Positions 60,311-64,000 of a stretch of DNA of 64,000 bases are shown in pieces. The notes under the pieces were generated by a model. The model worked only from the letters and a program-made list of their open reading frames with translations, was not told the DNA's origin and ran no database searches. Positions within the stretch are counted from its first letter, which is position 1. Each line of letters opens with the position of its first letter. The DNA comes from Neoceratodus forsteri (taxonomy: Eukaryota > Chordata > Ceratodontiformes > Ceratodontidae): assembly GCA_016271365.2 (NCBI GenBank), contig CM057454.1, positions 700,987,501 to 701,051,500 of the forward strand, in the 5' to 3' direction. The position numbers and the translations under genes were made by a program.

Positions 60311-62692
60311 TATAAGTAGTCAGAGTGGTGTAGCAGGAGGCACCATTCTGGCTTATGATATATCTGTGAGGCATCCTGAAAGCTACCACACACCACAGAC
60401 TCTTCCACTGTCTGGATACTGGGCCTGCAGTGGGTCAGCCCTATGCTGACCTGCTGAGTGCCTGAGTGAGACACCTGTTGCAGGCAGCATGTGCACAGCA
60501 GTCCCCACCACAACCCCCTGGCCAGTTGTAGCAGCCATATACTGAGCAGAGATGTGTGCACTGTGGCAGTCTGTGCTGCAGGCAATCCCTAACAGGTGTC
60601 AGCTGCAGCTCTTTAGACTGACTTGTCCTGTGATGGGAGGGAGCCCACCTCCCATTGGCCACAGATGTGCAAGTGGCAGCACAAGTAGGGTTAGCATGGC
60701 CCAGGCCCCCACCCACTGTTCACTGCAGGCTGACAGTGGATCTGGACAGGTGAGTATTGATGGGTCATTGTCAGTTCAGCAGACCCAGTCAATCCACATG
60801 GCAGGCACCATAGAGGATGTGCACTGCATGCTGCTGCAGGCGTGTTGTGGGGACATCCTGGTGGCTTCTGTATGCAGTGGCTGCTGCCACCTACCATGCC
60901 ATGCACTTTAATTGTCAGCTGCACAACCAGTCTGGCAGATGGGAGACTGCATGTCTGTGTGCCTTCCTGGTGGTGGTACTCCACTATCATGGGCTCCATG
61001 TGCACTGCTACGGTCATGTGCACTGCAGCTACACTGCAGTGGTGTGTCGCACAGCCTGTTTACATAGCTGTGCATTGGGGGCTGCAGGGTGTAGGCAGGT
61101 ACACAGGGTACTAGGAAGCACCTGCCAGTAGTTACTGTTGTGGGGCTGGGCATACTGCTGCAACACTGGGCATTGGTTTGGGGGATACATTAGAACTGCA
61201 AGAAATTGGTGTTAGCACACTCTAGCATTATCACAAGAGAACCAACACATCACACAGGTCCAGTTTACATAAAGTTGAAATGAGTGTTGGATGATGGGGC
61301 ATCAGGGAAATAAGTAAGGGCATACACTGATGCACAAATCTGATGCAGAGTGAGGGACGAGGGTGCATGTTTTGCACAAGCCACATGTACTGTTGAGAGA
61401 CATGGGTTCTTGCTGCACGGCTGTGCATTTGGGGGATTGTATGACAAAAAAACACAACTGCAGCATGTACCTTAGGGAGGCAGTGAATATTGCTGCTTAC
61501 CTGCTCTTCCTTCAACAGGCAGTGTCAGCGCCCATGGCTTCTGGTCCAGTTTCTGTGCATGGGAATGTTTGGCTGAGCAAACAGCATTTTGTAAGTTCCA
61601 TCTATGGCATATGGACTTCGCTTCTGGTGCAGTGGGTTATGTCAGTGTTGCAGCATAGACAGATGGACGGTGCACAGGTGTGTGTTACAGAGTGGCCACA
61701 GGTCTCAATCCTGCAGCCTCATGATGTTGCCTGTAGTATGTGCTTGAGGCCTCACCCACTGTGCCATGGATGCTGCTTGCGGGCCTGTGCCTGCAATACA
61801 TGTTTTCTACCTGCCACGCACACACAGCTTGCACATGGGGAGAACCACACCAATTAAAAGACACAGGGGATCAGCATAATATCCACAGCGGATCTGTGCA
61901 CTGTGTTCTCATATGCTTTATTTCCTGTGCTGTGATGGTATTCTCTATACTGTGCCATGTGCTATGTTGTAACTTGTGCTATACTGATGTTCTAGCATGC
62001 ACTATTTCTGCATGCGCTATTGATTTCTATATGCTGTTCTGCCTTGCAATGTTATTCACACACTATATTTCATGCACTGATTTGCATTAGAGTACTTGAC
62101 CTGCTAAGCCTCCACACAAGAGAACGCTCCAAACTGCTTTTGATTGGAAAAATGAAATAAATCAGAATCGCATAGTAAAGTCTTTTTATACTAAATCTGC
62201 AGTTCCCACCTGCCACACTCCTCGCTAAAGACAGCTGTAATGTTCCCTTTACAGTTTCTGAAAGTGGCTCACAAGACCAATCTACAGCAATGTCACAGGG
62301 TCAGTGCCAGCATCATGACACCACATCCATGGTAATGTCCATGGCAATAGGGCACATCAAAAGCAAAGGAGCTCACCCCCAGAAAAATCTAAACAAATTT
62401 CTATATTAAAAAACAACTTAAAACTAATAAAAAAATACAAACACAAGATCTATGTCTGTTGCATAGATTAAATATGCAATGGGGACCTTGTGGTATAAAA
62501 GATGTATTTATACTTGAGCACTTTGACTTTGGGAACATCATTTATAGCTTGTACCACTCATGAGGTTATCCCAGTTCAAACAGATCTTGCGCAAATAAAT
62601 AATTTGTTCCACAGGTTCCTGTTATTTTATACTGGCACGGTAGCACCAGTGTAGTTAGGATGAAACCTAACTTTCGTTAATCCTAATATTTC
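60311..62692. other. Unassigned TG/CA-rich sequence
   Basis: About 2.4 kb. The 60300-61850 part is dense in TG, CA and GCAG with few CG dinucleotides, as expected of methylated DNA that lost CpGs. Overlapping open frames on both strands follow from this composition and show no domain. It lies upstream of the MULE transposase on its strand, so part may be the element's 5' non-coding region. From 61900 the sequence becomes AT-rich. Confidence 0.4.
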
Positions 62693-63465
62693 AACCTTAA
62701 TAACTTTGGAACCATTCAATGGATGTTCATGAAATGTAGCACACATAATGGCCAGCTGTAGGTCTTTTGACATGCCAAATGTCATGCAAAACTGTTGAGT
62801 GGTTTTGAGATACAGGGTGTTGGAAAAAACAGAAAAAATGCATGTTTTTGCCATTTCTTTGTCAACCTGGATCTCAGAAATGGCTTCAGGTAGTGGTCTG
62901 ATATTTTCAGGGTAGGAAGCCTTTGCCTCACAGATGTGCCTTTGAAGGTTTGTGAAAAAATAATAATCTGTTCAAAGTTATTAAACTTTAAATTTCCCAT
63001 TATTTCTTATGGGAAATTTATATGTCTGGCATGAAAGTTTGTATTTTGAGCAAATTACGTAATTTGCATAATATTGTTGTATTTTGCACAAATTATGTAA
63101 TTTGTGCAAAATACAAACTTTCCTGCTTGATATATACATTTGTCCATAGTAAATAATGGAAATTAAAAGTTTAATAACTTTGGAATGGATTAATATTTTT
63201 TACCAAACGTTCAAAAGTCACATCTGTGAGGCAAGGATTTCTGCAATGAAAATTTCAGATCACTACCTAAAGCCATTTCCTGAGATTCAGGTTGATAAAG
63301 ATAAGGTAAAAACACAGATTTTTCTGTTTTTCCCAAGACTCTGTATCTCAGAAAACCACACAATGGAGTCACACGACATTCAGCAAATCAAGAGAGCTAT
63401 CACTAGACAGTTTGCTTCCCAAATTTCGTGAAAATCTATATAATAGTTCCAAAGTTATTAAGGTT
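62693..63465. repeat. 773-bp imperfect palindrome (fold-back element)
   Basis: The outer pair is 'aaccttaataactttggaac' (62693-62712) with 'gttccaaagttattaaggtt' (63446-63465). An inner pair is 'aaagtttgtatttt' (63034-63047) with 'aaaatacaaacttt' (63108-63121). Both pairs centre near 63078. Intermediate parts also pair, for example 'tctgagattcaggttgata'-like sequence around 62860 and 63280. The arms are about 340 bp each. Open frames on either side (62627-63000 minus, 63156-63431 plus) are mirror images of each other, which explains their similar translations. Non-coding. Confidence 0.85.
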
Positions 63466-63646
63466 CAGATGCAATCCTTTTGTGTATCAGGTGGTTGGAA
63501 TCCTTCACTCTGTTGTGTTGTTTTCCATGTTCTTTATTTTCACCAGATGCTTAGTTTAATCCTCTTGGGAAAAGACTGCACTGATATATATGCCACTGGC
63601 AACATTTTCTAAATGTAACCTGTCAACACAGGCTCTGTGGGGCACT

Positions 63647-63808
63647 GAGCTGGTGCCTGAGATGCTGTGGGCCCACCCCTTAAGACGTTGTAGTGCAGGG
63701 TTTAGGGCCACTGTGCTGCTACCTGACATACTGTGGGAGTGCAGGGTCCCACCTGTAAAGACATTGTAGCTTAGAGGGCATAGGATAATGTGCTACTGCT
63801 TCAGATAC
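63647..63808 (+). repeat. Short tandem repeat, about two and a half units of 66-77 bp
   Basis: 'gagctggtgcctgagatgct' (63647) recurs as 'gtgctgctacctgacatact' (63713) and partially as 'gtgctactgcttcagata' (63790). Shared parts include 'gtgggcccacc' with 'gggtcccacct' and 'gacgttgtagtgcag' with 'gacattgtagcttag'. Confidence 0.65.
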
Positions 63809-63824
63809 AATGATCGTTCACAAA

Positions 63825-64000
63825 AGTAGGGACATTTATTGCAAAAACGTCATTAATATATTAGGTAGGGTTGTAACTACAGCCACAAAGTAGGGAAATG
63901 TGGTGTTAGGGTTTCCAACCCTAACGCCCCACCATCACCCACAACCTACATACACTAATGGGCACCCAGGGTCTGCCTTGGGCTCTTTGTCCCTAATGCT
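63825..64000. repeat. Dispersed repeat fragment with a small hairpin, runs off the window
   Basis: Similar to about 56990-57185 (same strand) and 52975-53130 (opposite strand). It contains the hairpin 'gtggtgttagggtt' / 'aaccctaacgccccac' at 63900-63931. The element is cut by the window edge. Confidence 0.5.

Noticed and set aside
60441..61153. Several Cys- and His-rich open frames on both strands that look like zinc-binding proteins
   Set aside because: They arise from TG/CA/GCAG-rich sequence read in many frames at once; spacing fits no known zinc motif.
61363..61857. 164-residue plus-strand open frame
   Set aside because: Low-CpG composition yields long frames here; no domain, no plausible start context and no duplicate to test it.
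62627..63431. Two similar small proteins encoded on opposite strands
   Set aside because: Their similarity is explained by the palindrome at 62693-63465; they are mirror images of the same arm.
1..64000. CRISPR array, LTR retrotransposon or endogenous retrovirus, rRNA, or a novel defence-like gene cluster
   Set aside because: I looked for spaced identical direct repeats, paired LTRs, retroviral-type polymerase motifs and gene clusters and saw none that hold up. The tandem repeats found are contiguous or mirrored, and the RT motifs are all non-LTR.

Overview
The window reads as intergenic or intronic DNA from a large, repeat-rich vertebrate genome. I found no intact gene: no host protein-coding gene, rRNA, functional tRNA, CRISPR array or prokaryote-type operon. 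Nearly everything recognisable is a decayed mobile element: CR1-type LINEs with a shared 3' tail, L1/Tx1-type LINEs in both orientations, two other non-LTR lineages, a tRNA-derived SINE, a Mutator-like (MULE) transposase relic, a BED-finger transposase-like relic and several fold-back or hairpin elements. The mixture suggests an amphibian (caecilian-like) or another large-genome vertebrate such as a lungfish. The species cannot be fixed from the sequence alone.

The dominant structure is a direct tandem duplication. Copy A spans 1665-16854 and copy B spans 16855-37980. Each unit carries, in order: unassigned sequence, a BED-finger transposase-like fragment, more unassigned sequence, a CR1 element (+), an L1 ORF1 fragment (-), a non-LTR element of unassigned clade with a (TTTA)n tail (-), a second CR1 (+) and a 2-kb unassigned tail. 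The copies are closely similar by eye but differ by clear insertions and deletions. Copy B has a roughly 6.4-kb L1 inserted into its CR1 (24426-30872). Copy A has a SINE (7022-7203) and about 215 bp near 4741-4956 that copy B lacks.

Left of the duplication, 494-1476 is a fold-back element whose arms are mirrored arrays of a 66-69-bp repeat. To the right come a Rex1/L2-like LINE (38223-41545), a 107-bp hairpin, an RT fragment interrupted by a 293-bp insertion (43050-44480), a long minus-strand L1/Tx1 element (45705-52690) containing another hairpin insertion, and a roughly 58-bp satellite interrupted by a third CR1 (53790-55885). These are followed by two related hairpins (56161-56640), a 5'-truncated L1 (57265-58595), the MULE transposase relic (58995-60310, minus), a long unassigned TG/CA-rich stretch, a 773-bp palindrome (62693-63465) and short tandem repeats at the right edge.

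No set of genes works together here. The interest lies in duplication history, nested insertions and the fold-back families. I did not find convincing evidence of a new functional biological system.
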